A program made the position numbers and the translations under genes. The notes beneath the pieces are model-generated. The model did not search any database. It was not told the DNA's origin and saw nothing but the letters and a program-made list of their open reading frames with translations. Shown here piece after piece: positions 24,750-33,127 of a stretch of 40,406 nucleotides of DNA (position 1 is its first letter; every line of letters begins with the position of its first letter). This DNA is from an uncultured Pseudomonadota bacterium. Its GTDB lineage: Bacteria > Pseudomonadota > Alphaproteobacteria > UBA9219. Where the stretch lies: positions 1 through 40,406 of the forward strand of contig CAIQVS010000305.1 of assembly GCA_903875345.1 (NCBI GenBank), read 5' to 3'.

Positions 24750-25814
24750 GTGAGCGATCCAGCACTCGATACCAAAGCATCGTTAACTTCGGATGCCGAC
24801 CAAACGGCAGATGTCCAACCTGTTGTTGCCAGTCCTGTCAAATCCATTCGCAACGGCATCAATCGGGTTTTTTCCATTCTTGTTTTGGCGGGGTTGTTCA
24901 CCGTCATGTCGGTTTTTGCCGTTCTCGTTGCGCCGGGACCCCTGAAGGAAAGCAGAAACATCATCATTCCGCGAGGAGCAAATGTTCACGAAATCGCCGG
25001 AATCCTTGATGGCAACAAAGCTATTTACCATCCTCTGCTGTTTCGTTTGGGTTCTAAATTGATTGCCTACGATACCTTGCATGCCGGCGAGTATCAGATC
25101 GATGCAAAGGATAGCATTGCCAATATAGTTCTCATGTTACATGCGGGACGTTCCATTGTTCATCGTGTCACCGTTGCCGAAGGCTTGACTTCTGCAGAGG
25201 TTGTCAAATTACTTAATGATGCGTCCGCCCTCAACGGCGATATAACCTCCATACCTCCAGAGGGGTCGCTTCTTCCGGAAACCTATCTTTACACTTATGG
25301 CGACAGTCGCGTCACGCTGATCGAACACATGCAAAAAGCAATGCGGGATATGGTGAATGGGCTGTGGACAACGCGCGATCCGTCAATCCCTATTACAAAC
25401 TCTGCGCAAGCGGTCATTATGGCTTCGGTCGTCGAGAAAGAGACGGGAAAAACCCTCGAACGTCCGCGTATCGCCGGGGTTTTTTATAACCGGCTTCGCC
25501 AAAAGATGCGGCTGCAATCTGACCCGACGGTGATTTATGCGATTGTGAAGGCTAAAGGGCTACTGGACCATAATCTGAATCACGATGATTTGGCTTTTCC
25601 ATCACCGATTAATACCTATGCCACGGAGGGATTGCCACCACAGCCCATTTGCAATCCGGGGCGGGCGGCGCTCGAAGCAGCGCTGCATCCCGAAACCAAC
25701 GATTTCCTATATTTCGTAGCCGACGGCACTGGAGGACATGTTTTCTCCCGCACACTGACCGAACATAATCAAAATGTTACTCGCTGGAATAAAATTAAAA
25801 ACAAGACACCATAA
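24750..25814 (+). CDS. mltG: Endolytic murein transglycosylase MltG
   Basis: MltG cuts nascent glycan strands near the membrane and sets their length. The YceG fold is clear: GANVHEIAGIL (LysM-like part), HAGEYQIDAKDSIANIV, VTVAEGLTSAEV, GSLLPETYLYTYG, the catalytic Glu in ASVVEKETG, and GVFYNRLRQKMRLQSDPTVI. One membrane anchor (VFSILVLAGLFTVMSVFAV) follows a cytoplasmic N-terminus. I prefer GTG 24750, with AGGA at 7-nt spacing (354 residues), over ATG 24717 or the TTG at 24648, neither of which has a ribosome site. It is not next to acpP-fabF as it often is in alphaproteobacteria. Confidence 0.92.
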   Translation: MSDPALDTKASLTSDADQTADVQPVVASPVKSIRNGINRVFSILVLAGLFTVMSVFAVLVAPGPLKESRNIIIPRGANVHEIAGILDGNKAIYHPLLFRLGSKLIAYDTLHAGEYQIDAKDSIANIVLMLHAGRSIVHRVTVAEGLTSAEVVKLLNDASALNGDITSIPPEGSLLPETYLYTYGDSRVTLIEHMQKAMRDMVNGLWTTRDPSIPITNSAQAVIMASVVEKETGKTLERPRIAGVFYNRLRQKMRLQSDPTVIYAIVKAKGLLDHNLNHDDLAFPSPINTYATEGLPPQPICNPGRAALEAALHPETNDFLYFVADGTGGHVFSRTLTEHNQNVTRWNKIKNKTP

Positions 25815-25915
25815 CCAAAATAAAGCGTTTCTTAACGCCATACAAATCAGTGCTGAACGCGGGTTTTCGCAGTCTTAACCGGATTGAAAGATTCCTGTCG
25901 TAAAGTCAGCTACGG

Positions 25916-25944
25916 TTGAAGCCTGAATTTTCTTAATTTAATAA
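25916..25944 (+). promoter_or_regulatory. Promoter of the secreted PG-binding protein gene
   Basis: TTGAAG (25916-25921), 17 nt, TAATAA (25939-25944). The predicted start near 25951 leaves a leader of about 13 nt with GGAG at 25953-25956 before ATG 25964. Confidence 0.5.
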
Positions 25945-25963
25945 TAATTCTCGGAGACACATC

Positions 25964-26749
25964 ATGAAAGCATATGCGCGAAGTTTTATAATTGCGTCTG
26001 CGGCTATTTTCTTTCTCGCCCTTTTGCACGGTTCACCAGCCGCGGCTATGAACGATTCCGATCTGACCCAAACGGCACAGATGCGATTGGCCAGCCTTGG
26101 CTACTATGTCGGTCGCTATGATGGTATTATGGGACCGGTAACGCGCACCGCCATAGCGCATTTCCAGAAGAACAATGGGTTGCCCGTGACCGGTCAAATG
26201 ACGGCGGACACCTATAATCTTCTGGAGCAAAAGGAATATATGGCTAGCTTTGCCGTATCTCATCATGACAGCATGAATGCTGTCGCTTGGCCTTCTGATG
26301 CGGATTCCGCGCTGGCTTGGGATAATCGTTGGCACAGCGTGTCGATGCAAACGCTGTCTTTGCGATATGGCAGTTTAAAAGTGGTCGAAAACGTGAGCGG
26401 TGGTTTGCGGCATTACACGGTCATGCTGAATGACCAGCCGGTAATTCTAGCCCAAAATCAGCCGGGACTGTTACGGGTTTCGCAAACGTTCCACTTGAAC
26501 GGAGAGGATGCCGTCATGTTCACCGCTTACAACGGTGAAACTGATTGCGCCTACAGAAGCTATTTGCTGACCATACGTAACGACGGGACGCACGATGCGC
26601 CACGTCAAGTTAACAGCTGCTCAAATGCATATGAAGCGCATGTAACCGATGGTTTTCTCTATATAAGCTTCGTCAATAATTACATGGTGAACGGTTGGTC
26701 GACGTGGGATATATGGCGTTATAGAGATGGTTCTTTGATGCGTGTTTAA
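25964..26749 (+). CDS. Secreted protein with N-terminal peptidoglycan-binding domain
   Basis: A signal peptide (MKAYARSFIIASAAIFFLAL, then LHGSPAAA) is followed by a PG_binding_1 domain at about 33-82: TAQMRLASLGYYVGRYDGIM and GPVTRTAIAHFQKNNGLPVT. This three-helix fold docks on peptidoglycan. The remaining 170 residues form a domain I do not recognise, rich in beta-type stretches (VSMQTLSLRYGSLKVVENVS, DAVMFTAYNGETDCAYRSYL) with two Cys. GGAG precedes the ATG, a good promoter lies upstream and a strong terminator follows, so it is monocistronic. Confidence 0.82.
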   Translation: MKAYARSFIIASAAIFFLALLHGSPAAAMNDSDLTQTAQMRLASLGYYVGRYDGIMGPVTRTAIAHFQKNNGLPVTGQMTADTYNLLEQKEYMASFAVSHHDSMNAVAWPSDADSALAWDNRWHSVSMQTLSLRYGSLKVVENVSGGLRHYTVMLNDQPVILAQNQPGLLRVSQTFHLNGEDAVMFTAYNGETDCAYRSYLLTIRNDGTHDAPRQVNSCSNAYEAHVTDGFLYISFVNNYMVNGWSTWDIWRYRDGSLMRV

Positions 26750-26766
26750 GTTAGCATTGTCGATGA

Positions 26767-26803
26767 AGAACCTGCCGGAGCTCGTCCGGCAGGTTCTTTA
26801 TTT
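26767..26803 (+). terminator. Intrinsic terminator after the PG-binding protein gene
   Basis: AGAACCTGCCGGA (26767-26779) pairs perfectly with TCCGGCAGGTTCT (26785-26797) across a 5-nt loop, and TTATTT follows. The convergent minus-strand gene ends 90 bp away and may use it too, though its T-run on that side is poor. Confidence 0.9.
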
Positions 26804-26893
26804 GTATATAGGGAACTTTGGCCTATTCTGGCAAGCCATAGCGTGATAGATAGATTATGCTTTTCCAGCTGGCGCTTGCTTGTTGTGTCCAGT

Positions 26894-27196
26894 TTACACA
26901 AGCGGAAGCTCAGCATGGATTCCATTTGCAGCGTCATCAAATTCCCGCTCAAGCGCGGCATGTTCTTCGGCGGAACCCTGATAACCACGAAAAACTTCGT
27001 TTTTCCATTGTGCCAGAGAGCCGCCAATAACTGTCAGCTCATCGCGCGCGCCGCAGCGAGCATATAGCGCGCCAAACTGACCCTGCTGGTAAGCGATCTT
27101 TTTTTCGAGATCAAGTGTTGGCGTTTTCATGCCAACGGCATAGGCAGGGGCTATGGAAATCATTAGCAAGATTGCGGCGAAAATATTTTTTACCAT
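26894..27196 (-). CDS. Small secreted protein of unknown function, 100 residues
   Basis: The ATG at 27196 follows AGAGGG at workable spacing. A signal peptide (MVKNIFAAILLMISIAPAYA) precedes about 80 mature residues: a coiled or helical start (LDLEKKIAYQQGQFGALYAR), one Cys in ARCGARDE, and an acidic helical end (EEHAALEREFDDAANGI). No family is recognised. It lies 75 bp downstream of glmU on the same strand. A periplasmic location is inferred from the signal alone. Confidence 0.7.
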   Translation of the reverse strand: MVKNIFAAILLMISIAPAYAVGMKTPTLDLEKKIAYQQGQFGALYARCGARDELTVIGGSLAQWKNEVFRGYQGSAEEHAALEREFDDAANGIHAELPLV

Positions 27197-27271
27197 AATA
27201 GATACCCTCTAAAATTAATGCTTTGAAAACATAGCAACAGAAATAAGACGATGCCTAGGATTTTAATACTT

Positions 27272-28642
27272 TCAATGGGTCGGAGGCTCTTTTTTCGGAA
27301 CTTTTTCTTCCCGGAAACGGCGCGCCCAATCTTTAATATTCGTTTGGCGTCCCCGCGCCACGGCGAGTGCTTTGCTGGGCACTTCCAAAGTGATGACGCT
27401 GCCTGCCCCCACAAAGGCGCCATCTCCCACCTTAACCGGCGCAACGAGCGCGGTATTAGAACCAATAAAAGCTTCAGACCCAATCTGGGTCAGATGTTTG
27501 CGGAAGCCGTCATAGTTGCAGGTGATCGTTCCGGCACCGATGTTGGCACGCGCACCGACTGTGGCATCGCCGATATAGGATAGATGGTTAATTTTTGCTC
27601 CTGAATCAACCTTGGCGTTCTTGAGTTCAACAAAATTGCCAATGTGAACGTGCGCTCCCACAACAGTGCCGGGACGCAGACGAGCAAACGGTCCTATCAT
27701 CGCGCCGTTATCGATCCGAACCTGTTCCAAATGGCAAAAAGCGCGGATCTCCACCTTATCGCCGATTTCGACTCCGCGCCCGATAACGACATTCGGGCCA
27801 ATCGTTACGTCACGACCAATTTTAGTGTCGGCGGAAAGGTAGACGGTCTCAGGATCGATCAAAGTTGCGCCGTTCAGCATCGCGTTTCCTCGCAAACGCT
27901 GTTGCATCAATTTCTCGGCTTTGGCGAGTTCACAGCGTGTGTTAATGCCAAGCACTTGATCGGGAGGAAACGGAACGACAACACAAGTTTTTCTCGCTTC
28001 GCCCGCGAGCGCAATGCAATCGGTTAGGTAATACTCACCTTTGGCGTTCACGGGGTTGATTTGGCCAAGTAACGTCCACAATGTTTTCGCTTCAAACAGC
28101 ATGACCCCGCCGTTGCAAAGCCGGATGTCGCGCTGTTGAGAAGTTGCGTCGGCTGCTTCAACAATCGCGATGAGATTCTCTCTGGAATCGAGCACAAGAC
28201 GTCCGTAGGGCGTCGGATCCTCCGGTGTAAATCCGGACACAACAATATCGGCTCCAGTTTCAGAACGTTTGAGTTGCAACCGGCGTAACGCTTCAGTTGT
28301 TACCAGCGGCGCATCACCGAACAGAACGATAATGTCACCATCAAAATCCTTCAAAGTTTCTTGCGCCGCTTTGGCGGCATCACCAGTGCCCAAAGGCTCG
28401 CTTTGCTTCACACAACGATGCGGTGCTACAGCTTTCTCGACCGCATCCATGCCGGGAGCGACGACAACCATAACATTCGCAGGATTCAAGGCGCCGCAGG
28501 CACTCACGACATGAGTGATCATTGGGCTGTTGGCGATGGGGTGCAGCACTTTCGGAATCTCCGAACGCATGCGCGTGCCACGTCCGGCGGCTAGAATGAC
28601 GCAGGCCAAAGGCGGGAAGGTCGTTTCGATCTCGTTTGACAT
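27272..28642 (-). CDS. glmU: Bifunctional GlcNAc-1-P uridylyltransferase / GlcN-1-P acetyltransferase
   Basis: GlmU makes UDP-GlcNAc for peptidoglycan and LPS. From ATG 28642 there are 456 residues. The N-terminal pyrophosphorylase has LAAGRGTRMRSEIPKVLHPI (18-37) with the nucleotide-binding Gly-rich loop, then EPLGTGDAAKAAQ and the metal Asp in LFGDAPL. The C-terminal left-handed beta-helix shows hexapeptide repeats (IGPNVVIGRGVEIGDKVEI), the acetyl site HLSYIGDATVG and NIGAGTITCNYDG. A GTG six codons upstream was rejected. It diverges from gph. Confidence 0.97.
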   Translation of the reverse strand: MSNEIETTFPPLACVILAAGRGTRMRSEIPKVLHPIANSPMITHVVSACGALNPANVMVVVAPGMDAVEKAVAPHRCVKQSEPLGTGDAAKAAQETLKDFDGDIIVLFGDAPLVTTEALRRLQLKRSETGADIVVSGFTPEDPTPYGRLVLDSRENLIAIVEAADATSQQRDIRLCNGGVMLFEAKTLWTLLGQINPVNAKGEYYLTDCIALAGEARKTCVVVPFPPDQVLGINTRCELAKAEKLMQQRLRGNAMLNGATLIDPETVYLSADTKIGRDVTIGPNVVIGRGVEIGDKVEIRAFCHLEQVRIDNGAMIGPFARLRPGTVVGAHVHIGNFVELKNAKVDSGAKINHLSYIGDATVGARANIGAGTITCNYDGFRKHLTQIGSEAFIGSNTALVAPVKVGDGAFVGAGSVITLEVPSKALAVARGRQTNIKDWARRFREEKVPKKEPPTH

Positions 28643-28778
28643 AAAAAAATTGTGCCACACTTATCAAAATCTGCCAACAGAGAGTCATAATAATTCAAGG
28701 AAAATATTTCCTGCTTTCTAGGTCATGGTTAGACGGCTAGGCTTGGGCTATTGTTTTTCAGCCATTGGAGCTAGAATT

Positions 28779-29456
28779 ATGCCTATCTTGCAAGCTGCTA
28801 TTTTTGATCTCGACGGCACGTTGCTGGATAGCGCGCCGGACATTCGCAATGCCTTGAACCTGACTCTAACATCACATCGTCGCCGACATGTGACGCTTGA
28901 TGAAGTGAAAGCTATGGTCGGCGACGGGCTTCTGACGACACTCGAGCGGGCTTTTACGATAACAGGAGCACCTATTCCATCGGCTGAATCCTATATACAT
29001 TTTCAGGAATTCATCGAGCATTATCGAGCGCAAAAACCGGACCCGGCGCAACTTTATCCGGATGCCATCGCGACGATGCAAAAATTCCTCAAAACAGGGG
29101 TCAAACTTGGAATATGCACGAATAAGCAAGAAGCTTCGACGCTACGGTTGCTTGATCAACTTAATGTGGCGCGTTATTTCAATTTTGTCGCTGGAGGAGA
29201 TACGTTTCAGGTGCACAAACCCAATCCCGGCCACGTAACGGGTGTGCTTGAAAAACTGAACGTTTCCCCGATAAACGCCGTCATGATCGGAGACAGCCGG
29301 AACGATGCCTTGGCTGCGCGAGGAGCGGGCGTCGCGTGCCTGATCGTTAAGCATGGCTATGGAACCGATTTCAGCAATCTTGAAATCGACGGATTGATCG
29401 ATGGTTTTGCCGATCTTGACGCAACCTTGGAACGGTTGGGATTCCGGCAAAGTTAG
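28779..29456 (+). CDS. gph: Phosphoglycolate phosphatase (HAD superfamily)
   Basis: Gph removes phosphate from 2-phosphoglycolate. From ATG 28779, preceded by GGAG at 8-nt spacing, there are 225 residues. HAD motif I is IFDLDGTLLDS (nucleophile D10, acid D12), motif II is in LGICTNKQ, the motif III Lys is in FQVHKPNPG and motif IV is MIGDSRNDALAARGAG. A helical cap lies between motifs I and II. Upstream in-frame starts at 28725 give an unlikely N-terminus. Substrate choice within the HAD family is by similarity only. Confidence 0.88.
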   Translation: MPILQAAIFDLDGTLLDSAPDIRNALNLTLTSHRRRHVTLDEVKAMVGDGLLTTLERAFTITGAPIPSAESYIHFQEFIEHYRAQKPDPAQLYPDAIATMQKFLKTGVKLGICTNKQEASTLRLLDQLNVARYFNFVAGGDTFQVHKPNPGHVTGVLEKLNVSPINAVMIGDSRNDALAARGAGVACLIVKHGYGTDFSNLEIDGLIDGFADLDATLERLGFRQS

Positions 29457-30313
29457 CCGTTCGTCTCCGGCTTCCAATTCGAAAGATGAATCATAACCAG
29501 ACCCCAAACGCTGCCGCTTTCAAGCTTGATTGGGAGTTCCGGCAAATCGGGTCTTGGTTGCGCCAGCCAGATATGGAACGGCTCACGACCACGCTCGGTA
29601 TCGCTTTTATACCAGAAACGGCTTTTGACCTTTTCTTTCCACTCACCGGCAACCAGATTAAAACTCGCGTCGCACGTACGCGCTGTTCCCTTAAACGCGC
29701 CATACTCCTCATCGTCAACATCCTCATAACCGACATCTATCCCCGTAATGTCAAACCGGATCTTGCCGTCAAAAACCGGCACGGTAACGTCGCAATTCTT
29801 GCTCACCATGACATGCGCCAGAAGTTGCAAAAGGGCGGTGATGGGATCAAGCGAACCTCGCCGTTGTTCGAACGTAATTTGTTGATGATCGGCATCATTC
29901 TGAGGTGGATCAAATTCAGACGTTACGTCACCATTTCTCTTGAAATGCAATTTTGCGGTTTTTACCTTTTTGCCCCAGATATCGTGGGTGGAATATTCGG
30001 TCGGGACAAAGCTGTCTTTGCGGATAATTCCGTTCGTCAGCAACTCGGCATCCCAAGGAAATAATTTGTACCAAAATCCCTGCGTATGCACGACAACCCG
30101 CGCCACATATTTACCGACTTGCTCCTGAAAATGAATATCTGCGGTAATGAAATGCATACCTCCAACGTACAGGTCATAGGTGGCAACAATCGGAGGAACG
30201 ACGGGGATCAATTGTTCCGGTGCCGTCCGATGGTGTGCAACATTGTCCTTGGCCTCTACGGGAAAGTCGACAACCAGCAAGGCCAAAAGAAGCAGAATGA
30301 AACGTGCATACAT
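29453..30313 (-). CDS. Secreted DUF3108 protein
   Basis: A 286-residue protein with a signal peptide (MYARFILLLLALLVVDFPVE then AKDN). The body matches DUF3108, a predicted periplasmic beta-rich domain: ATYDLYVGGMHFITADIHFQ, ELLTNGIIRKDSFVPTEY, DPITALLQLL, FDGKIRFDI and KSRFWYKSDTERGREPFHIW. The function of the domain is not known; a lipid- or polysaccharide-related role has been suggested by its fold. Its stop overlaps the gph stop by 4 bp on the other strand. Confidence 0.82.
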   Translation of the reverse strand: MYARFILLLLALLVVDFPVEAKDNVAHHRTAPEQLIPVVPPIVATYDLYVGGMHFITADIHFQEQVGKYVARVVVHTQGFWYKLFPWDAELLTNGIIRKDSFVPTEYSTHDIWGKKVKTAKLHFKRNGDVTSEFDPPQNDADHQQITFEQRRGSLDPITALLQLLAHVMVSKNCDVTVPVFDGKIRFDITGIDVGYEDVDDEEYGAFKGTARTCDASFNLVAGEWKEKVKSRFWYKSDTERGREPFHIWLAQPRPDLPELPIKLESGSVWGLVMIHLSNWKPETNG

Positions 30314-30572
30314 TTTAATAACTCACGGAGCCTCGAGTGTGAGCGTAACATCATTGTTTGTGGAGCAAAAACGATAAATCTGGAAGCCGACAAATTATGA
30401 TGGGGCTGCAGCAGCTAAGAGCTAACCGAGGGATTAGTATCAGCGGATGATCTATCAGCGCAAGGGCGGATAACCTCGAACTACCTCTATGAATTGATGA
30501 GATCGTCGAGTGAAAATTTTGGATATGCGCCCTGAGCTTATATTGATCCGTGCCTTCGTTTTCTAAATAAGC

Positions 30573-30578
30573 TATAAT
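30573..30578 (+). promoter_or_regulatory. Perfect TATAAT just before the FliJ start
   Basis: TATAAT lies only 5 nt before ATG 30584. Transcription starting about 7 nt downstream would begin at or next to the ATG, giving a leaderless message. That fits the absence of any Shine-Dalgarno. No good -35 box sits at 16-18 nt; TTGATC is 24 nt away. Confidence 0.35.
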
Positions 30579-30583
30579 TACAC

Positions 30584-31003
30584 ATGCGCTCCCTCGCCAC
30601 CCTCATCAAACTGCAAAAGACCTATGTCGATGAGCAACGCCTACAATTGGCAAAATTGCAGGAACAACTCGAACAAATTCAACAACGCATTGTTCAGCAC
30701 GAAATTCTGATGGCGCGAGAGCAGGTCGCCGCACAGAAAAACGAAGAAGCGCGAGCGACATATGGCGCATTTCTGAGCGCCGCCGTGGCGAAAAGCCGCG
30801 CGTTGGAAAAAGAACGGCAAACGGCGGTTGCTGCGATAGAGGCTGCCCGCGCAAGACTGGCCGAGCTTTTCGAAGACCAGAAACGCTACGAAATCGCTGA
30901 AGAAGGGCGCCAACAAGCCGAAGCCGCCGAGGAACGCAAACGCGAACGGATCGCTTTTGATGAGGTGGGAAGCATCAGCTTCATTCGCAAGAACAAAAAA
31001 TAA
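30584..31003 (+). CDS. fliJ: Flagellar export protein FliJ (probable)
   Basis: FliJ is the coiled-coil stalk that works with the FliI ATPase and FlhA in flagellar protein export. The 139-residue protein is almost all helix with heptad character and begins MRSLATLIKLQKTYVDEQRL. That layout (short hydrophobic start, then VDEQR and long Gln/Glu/Ala helices) fits alphaproteobacterial FliJ, as does the closing Arg/Glu-rich helix (AEEGRQQAEAAEERKRERIA). It stands alone between two opposite-strand genes, 6.3 kb from fliI, which normally adjoins it. A generic coiled-coil protein is the alternative. Confidence 0.68.
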   Translation: MRSLATLIKLQKTYVDEQRLQLAKLQEQLEQIQQRIVQHEILMAREQVAAQKNEEARATYGAFLSAAVAKSRALEKERQTAVAAIEAARARLAELFEDQKRYEIAEEGRQQAEAAEERKRERIAFDEVGSISFIRKNKK

Positions 31004-31068
31004 AGTTTCTTCCCGTCGCGCACCTTGATCGCTTACCGCCATTCGCGCCCATCGGCAAATCGTAAAAT

Positions 31069-32184
31069 TTACCAGCTCATGCCAGAGGCAAGTTTAGGCG
31101 TCGTTTTATATATTTTGGCGAGGAGCTTGATGACCTCAAGCAACTGGTCACGCGGCAAAAGACGATCAGGAAAGCGCTTTGTCATCACGTCCCAGCAGTA
31201 GGTTGCGTGACCGGATTTGCCGAGGCAATTACCAAGATCCCAATACGCCTTATTGCTGTTTTTCAAAAAAGATAGGAATTCGGTCGAACTTGTCTTCAGT
31301 TTGAACATTTTATCGTACCCATCCTGATAATCTTGGAGAATGCCTTCGGTAAGTTTCCATTCTGCAGCTAACTGGGTTTTAATTAGCTCAAGCATGGATT
31401 TCATTTCTGTGCGTTCTGCAGCTGAGAGGGTTGCAAAAGGCATTTTCGTTTCTTTGATCCACGTCATAAGCTCAATCAGCATCGGCCTGATGCGTTGAAA
31501 CTGATAGGAATAGAAATTAACACCTTTCCAAGCGGAAAAAATTTTCAACTCTTCGCCTTTCGGCAAACGAAAGGCGATGATCAAAGGTTGCAAAACATCA
31601 AGATCTCGCGCTTCCCAAATCTTTTCGATTAATTTGCGTGCGCGGTCGTTGGAGGACATGGCATCGGGAAAAGCGGCTTTAATCAAAGGCTCGAATTTTT
31701 GCAAAATATAAATTTCAATTTCCTGCCAGAATTCCTTACTGACCTCGAAATAGGCCTCATTCATGGAAATGCCTTCGTTACGAAACACGTCTTTCAATAA
31801 AAATGGGTCAAGCGAGGGCAAGCCGTCAAGAATCGACAAAATCCGAAAATCTTGATCAAGCGCGTCTTTGATTAACGCGCCTTCGCCAAAATTATCAATA
31901 AGGGAGCGTTCCAGATGCTTGTCATGGGCAAAAATTGTTCTTCCCCCTTCGTAAATATCGTTTTCATTGAAGGGAAAGTACAGCTTGGTGCCGATTGACG
32001 ATCTTCCAGAGATCGAAGCTTCGTCGATTGTATCCTTGATCAGCACAAGATTATTTAACGGCTTATTGCGAAAGAAAGTCTCCGCCGCAGAATCTTTCGC
32101 AAGCAACCGCCGCGTCAGAACATTGCAGTTCAGAACACGCGGCGACCCGACATCAAGCATGGGTTTGAGATATTCGGAAGCCAT
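31069..32184 (-). CDS. Protein of unknown function, 371 residues
   Basis: I do not recognise the family. From ATG 32184 the protein is soluble, with no signal peptide or membrane segments, and looks largely helical. Distinct stretches are YLKPMLDVGSPRVLNCNVLT, YFPFNENDIYEGGRTIFAHD, FWQEIEIYILQKFEPLIKAA and the C-terminal YWDLGNCLGKSGHATYCWDV. Cys and aromatic residues cluster near the end. Base composition is more AT-rich by eye than that of neighbours such as the FNR gene. No Shine-Dalgarno is obvious. It sits alone between fliJ and the crotonase gene. Confidence 0.72.
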   Translation of the reverse strand: MASEYLKPMLDVGSPRVLNCNVLTRRLLAKDSAAETFFRNKPLNNLVLIKDTIDEASISGRSSIGTKLYFPFNENDIYEGGRTIFAHDKHLERSLIDNFGEGALIKDALDQDFRILSILDGLPSLDPFLLKDVFRNEGISMNEAYFEVSKEFWQEIEIYILQKFEPLIKAAFPDAMSSNDRARKLIEKIWEARDLDVLQPLIIAFRLPKGEELKIFSAWKGVNFYSYQFQRIRPMLIELMTWIKETKMPFATLSAAERTEMKSMLELIKTQLAAEWKLTEGILQDYQDGYDKMFKLKTSSTEFLSFLKNSNKAYWDLGNCLGKSGHATYCWDVMTKRFPDRLLPRDQLLEVIKLLAKIYKTTPKLASGMSW

Positions 32185-32295
32185 GGAAACCACACAAAAA
32201 ACAATCCAGAGCTAAACTTTATCAGGAACTGAGTTAACGAATATTCAAGATGTATTCAAAAATCGACATTATGGCACACAGGTTCAAACCCTATA

Positions 32296-32312
32296 CCCTT
32301 GTTAAACAAGGG
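32296..32312 (+). promoter_or_regulatory. Perfect inverted repeat upstream of the crotonase gene
   Basis: CCCTTGT (32296-32302), TAA, ACAAGGG (32306-32312). It lies 21 bp before ATG 32334, just before the ribosome site AAGGTG. The symmetry fits a repressor operator or a small leader hairpin; no T-run follows, so it is not a terminator. Confidence 0.4.
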
Positions 32313-32333
32313 AAGCTGACTTAAGGTGTAATC

Positions 32334-33119
32334 ATGGCAAACGAAATCTTAACTGAAAAAAGAGGCACATCGCTCATTGTCAGCTTTAATAGTCCCGATC
32401 ATGGCAATGCCCTGACGTTGGACATGGCGAACCAGCTTTTCGCCGCTTTAAAACAGGTGACGATAAACTCTGGAATACGCGCCGTTTTGTTGCGTGGCCA
32501 AGGCGGCCATTTTATGGATGGGCTCAATCTCAACATTTATCGCACCGAATACAACTCGGCGGTAACATCAGCTAACCAACTGATTCAGCCTTATCATTCC
32601 TCAATCAGAGAAATCAATGCAATGGATAAACCCGTTCTTGCCGCTGTCGAAGGGCATGTTACAGGACCGGGAATGAGCTTCATGCTGGCGAGTGATTTGG
32701 TGCTTGCTGCACGCAATGCCACATTCAACCTTGGATTTACATCCTATGCCTTGTCGCCGGACGGGGGTGCCTCGCACTATTTGACACGGAAGATCGGAGC
32801 GGCTAAGGCGATGGAATTGTTGATGTTGAGCGAGACCTTCAGTGCCGAAGAAGCTGAAAAATGGGGACTTATCAACGGTATTGTAGAGCCTGATAAGTTG
32901 CATGACGAGTCCATCACATGGCTTGATCGTCTGGCGAGCGGACCAACCAAAGCCTTTGGTGCCGTAAAGAAGCTTGTTTCCAAAGCATTTGAGCAGGATC
33001 TTGTTACACATTTGGGGCTTGAACACACGTACTGGGGAGCCAGCACACGCAGCTTCGATTTTCGAGACGCCATCCGTGCAGGATTTGATCCAAAACGCAT
33101 GAAATTTAACGGCGCGTAA
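32334..33119 (+). CDS. Enoyl-CoA hydratase/isomerase (crotonase) family, isomerase-like active site
   Basis: A 261-residue crotonase-fold protein; the ATG follows AAGGTG. The fold is seen in RAVLLRGQGGHFMDGLNLNI (first oxyanion loop), KPVLAAVEGHVTGPGMSFML (second), and FSAEEAEKWGLINGIV. The two hydratase glutamates of rat mitochondrial ECH (E144, E164) align with Ser115 and Phe135 here. Instead Asp143 lies in SPDGGASHYL, the position used by PaaG-type isomerases. I therefore expect isomerase or another CoA chemistry rather than classic hydration. It heads a plus-strand run that reaches the tRNA. Confidence 0.85.
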   Translation: MANEILTEKRGTSLIVSFNSPDHGNALTLDMANQLFAALKQVTINSGIRAVLLRGQGGHFMDGLNLNIYRTEYNSAVTSANQLIQPYHSSIREINAMDKPVLAAVEGHVTGPGMSFMLASDLVLAARNATFNLGFTSYALSPDGGASHYLTRKIGAAKAMELLMLSETFSAEEAEKWGLINGIVEPDKLHDESITWLDRLASGPTKAFGAVKKLVSKAFEQDLVTHLGLEHTYWGASTRSFDFRDAIRAGFDPKRMKFNGA

Positions 33120-33127
33120 TTAATATA

